Made by a program: the position numbers and the translations under genes
The notes under the pieces: generated by a model
What the model was told of the DNA's origin: nothing
What the model saw: only the letters and a program-made list of their open reading frames with translations
Databases searched by the model: none
Origin: Bacteroidia bacterium
GTDB taxonomy: Bacteria; Bacteroidota; Bacteroidia; J057
DNA length: 64,000 nucleotides
Direction: 5' to 3'
Assembly (NCBI GenBank): GCA_033391075.1
Contig: JAWPMV010000001.1
Span: 558,001 to 622,000 of the forward strand
In this document: in pieces, positions 63,101 through 64,000 of the stretch
How positions within the stretch are numbered: the stretch's first letter is position 1
Layout of the letters: each line of letters opens with the position of its first letter

Positions 63101-63397
63101 TGCTGTCCGTAGCTGATCCAGGGGATCTCCATAGCGAAAGGACAATTTCTGGATCAATTGCCAGGGCATGCCCGGAAGATTGAAGAGATTGCCGCGTCTA
63201 AAGGAGGAGAGCCGATCTTTGATTTTGTCAAGATCCGAGTTTCTATAATATGGGGCGAGTTTTATCCCTTTTTCAAATTCCCAATTCAGGTCTTCAAAAC
63301 TTCGGCCCTTGAGATCCTTGACTATTTTTTCTTTCCATTCCTGATCGCTGATTGCAGGAAATTCGGAAAATAATGATTGCTCTCGCTTATTATCCAT
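60164..63397 (-). CDS. Methylmalonyl-CoA mutase, small and large subunits fused in one chain
   Basis: A 1,077-residue single polypeptide. Residues of about 1-400 correspond to the small-subunit (MutA) catalytic-barrel half, with [16 protein letters not shown]. Its usual C-terminal degenerate B12 domain is missing. Residues of about 430-930 are the large-subunit (MutB) barrel: [41 protein letters not shown] and [13 protein letters not shown]. Residues 945-1077 are the B12-binding domain, with the [11 protein letters not shown] (DxHxxG) loop near 960. The enzyme interconverts methylmalonyl-CoA and succinyl-CoA with adenosylcobalamin. The frame is uninterrupted, so this is a true fusion. The B12-site GTPase chaperone is not adjacent. 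Confidence 0.93.
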   Translation of the reverse strand: MDNKREQSLFSEFPAISDQEWKEKIVKDLKGRSFEDLNWEFEKGIKLAPYYRNSDLDKIKDRLSSFRRGNLFNLPGMPWQLIQKLSFRYGDPLDQLRTAEEADAHAFYIDAPQDFLELLPFFSLKDTALHFSSRDADPTLIQKLQQYLESKSQDLSFLTGTYATPRETSTEELIKLVKSSEASPYFRTLSIELWDPPVKISAQLTFALIRSLNLIESMQSKGIETKEIIENLAFNFPVDTAFFPELAKFRAFRVLFARMLEVLGIHDKELQSPFVMAHAPLWHTEPNKKHSNLLRLSSSAIASILGGVHGLILSDFDPGKDRDLALNQRLSRNIHHLLREESYLDQVLDPAGGAYYIEELTTRLIDKVWKDFQGDTFVQKAHFSEDDLFGENQLNWETPEDIEIKSLYKDDDVESLDHLDFAAGLPPFLRGPYSSMYAVRPWTIRQYAGFSTAEESNAFYRRNLAAGQKGLSVAFDLATHRGYDSDHPRVEGDVGKAGVAIDSVEDMKILFDQIPLDKMSVSMTMNGAVIPIMAFYIVAAEEEGVEPKQLSGTIQNDVLKEFMVRNTYIYPPEPSMRIIGDIFEYTSQNMPRFNSISVSGYHMQEAGASADLELAYTLADGLEYVRRGLKAGLDIDAFAPRISFFWAIGMNFFMEIAKMRAGRLLWAKLIKQFNPQNPKSLSLRTHCQTSGWSLTEQDPLNNVARTCIEALAAAFGHTQSLHTNSFDEAIALPTDFSAGIARDTQIYLQEETQITKAVDPWAGSYYVERLTRDLVDKAWKLIEEVEAHGGMAKAIEAGIPKLRIEEAATRKQARIDSGKDIIVGLNQYQTDYEQDFDILEVDNTAVREAQIKRLNDTKAGRDQANLNACLDAIRESAKSGEGNLLSLAVEAARARATLGEISQAMEEHFGRYQAPIQSVSGVYAKVAMDNASFEETRKLADEFARLEGRRPRILVAKMGQDGHDRGAKVIATSFADLGFDVDIGPLFQVPSEVAMQAAENDVHVVGVSSLAAGHKTLVPQLIGELKKLGRDDIMVIAGGVIPKQDYDFLYEAGVGGIFGPGTPVPEAAGEVLKKLLA

Positions 63398-63502
63398 AAA
63401 TGCCGATTGCGGTACTGAAACTATCGAAAGGTTAGTGTCCTGTTATTTCCAACTAAATGCGTAAATTTACGTTTACAAAGATTGATTAGCAATTTTCATT
63501 TA

Positions 63503-63856
63503 ATGACAGAATTAACTCCAACACAAGAATCATCCGTTTCTCTGACTCCTACAGCTATTGAAGCCTTAAAGGAAATTCAGCGTACAGATAATCTACCTGC
63601 AGATAAGCCTTTGCGTGTAGGTGTAAAAGGAGGAGGATGCTCCGGCCTGACCTATGTGCTCAGTTTTGATGAAAAGCAGGAGCTGGATGATGAATGGATG
63701 ATAGATGGAATACGTGTGATCATGGATAAGCGGCATGCCCTCTATGTCTATGGCATGGAAGTGGACTACCAGAGTGGACTCAATGACCGGGGATTTATTT
63801 TTAATAATCCCAATGCGAAAGATAGTTGCGGATGCGGGACTTCTTTCTCAACCTGA
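63503..63856 (+). CDS. IscA/SufA-type iron-sulfur cluster assembly protein
   Basis: A 117-residue A-type carrier, taking the ATG at 63503 (MTELTPTQE); a TTG 21 bases earlier is less likely. The three conserved Cys lie in GGGCSGLTY and the C-terminal SCGCG. The segment VKGGGCSGLTYVLSFDE is the family signature. It accepts and passes on [2Fe-2S] or [4Fe-4S] clusters. No other suf or isc gene is next to it. It ends at a hairpin that separates it from a converging gene. Confidence 0.93.
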   Translation: MTELTPTQESSVSLTPTAIEALKEIQRTDNLPADKPLRVGVKGGGCSGLTYVLSFDEKQELDDEWMIDGIRVIMDKRHALYVYGMEVDYQSGLNDRGFIFNNPNAKDSCGCGTSFST

Positions 63857-63880
63857 TCAGAATCATGTTTTAATATACAC

Positions 63881-63920
63881 GAAAAGGGCCACCATAGCGG
63901 TGGCCCTTTCTTGTTTGTTT
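63881..63920. terminator. Bidirectional terminator between iscA-type gene and converging gene
   Basis: AAAAGGGCCACC-ATAGC-GGTGGCCCTTT, an 11-bp stem with T-rich sequence on the plus side and TTTTC on the minus side. Confidence 0.85.
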
Positions 63921-63936
63921 GGATTTGGATAATTCT

Positions 63937-64000
63937 CTATCTCAGATACACCAGGAATCCTGCCTGTGTACCCGTTGCCGCTCTGTATTGTTCCTGAAAG
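63937..64000 (-). CDS. C-terminal end of a minus-strand gene (partial)
   Basis: From the right edge the minus strand reads FQEQYRAATGTQAGFLVYLR and then stops at 63937. The alternating hydrophobic ending is like the last strand of an outer-membrane beta-barrel protein. Only 20 residues are visible, so no name is possible. Its position just past a bidirectional terminator supports it being a real gene end. Confidence 0.45.
   Translation of the reverse strand, partial: FQEQYRAATGTQAGFLVYLR

Overview
The window looks like the chromosome of a free-living Bacteroidota, probably near the Saprospiria/Cytophagia. Supporting signs are: the bamD-rpoZ-coaBC-porD cluster, where PorD (DUF4835) is specific to this phylum and tied to type IX secretion; Bacteroidota-type promoters (TTTG, 18-20 nt, TAnnTTTG); almost no Shine-Dalgarno sequences; a Bacteroidota-type omega subunit; and a conserved giant outer-membrane protein family. 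I see no phage, insertion sequence, CRISPR array or classical defence island. The species cannot be fixed from the sequence alone.

Layout. 1-14,700 is mixed housekeeping: the end of a sensor kinase, a 1,179-residue surface protein, an aminotransferase, a [2Fe-2S] protein, a UbiA prenyltransferase, a GH3/beta-lactamase fusion, a membrane zinc protease, an unknown protein, an AsnC-type regulator, and trmD-rplS. Between the unknown protein and the regulator, on the minus strand, lies a tRNA-like RNA gene with a perfect promoter, a terminator and a very large variable arm. 14,790-28,170 is the translation/transcription core: four tRNAs, tuf, tRNA-Trp, secE, nusG, rplKAJL, rpoB, rpoC and a strong terminator. 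28,200-33,100 holds a PyrR-like enzyme, glyA, tatC, a uracil-DNA glycosylase-like gene and rpmI-rplT.

33,300-44,000 carries an LpoA-like lipoprotein, two response regulators, a metallo-beta-lactamase-fold hydrolase, a HAD phosphatase, hslU, cdd, a monooxygenase-like gene, then a run of small accessory genes (a lipoprotein and three short cytosolic proteins, one resembling MafI immunity proteins) and a vanadium-haloperoxidase-type lipoprotein. 44,150-56,200 holds a TPR protein, the porD/coaBC/rpoZ/bamD envelope and coenzyme A cluster, an LptF/G permease with a GT39-like membrane protein, an iron-type alcohol dehydrogenase, a sulfurtransferase and a patatin-like protein. 56,450-64,000 has pfkA, a membrane protein with an N-terminal effector-associated (EAD11-like) domain, a fatty-acid-hydroxylase family protein, a fused methylmalonyl-CoA mutase carrying both subunits in one chain, an IscA-type protein and the end of one more minus-strand gene.

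Between genes there are three families of dispersed palindromic repeats, each present twice in the window: about 103 bp with TGTCATTGCGAG ends; about 100-114 bp with CAAGCyTCGAGATGA ends; and a hairpin family whose two copies carry compensatory base changes. The best candidate for something undescribed is the tRNA-like gene at 12,751-12,864.
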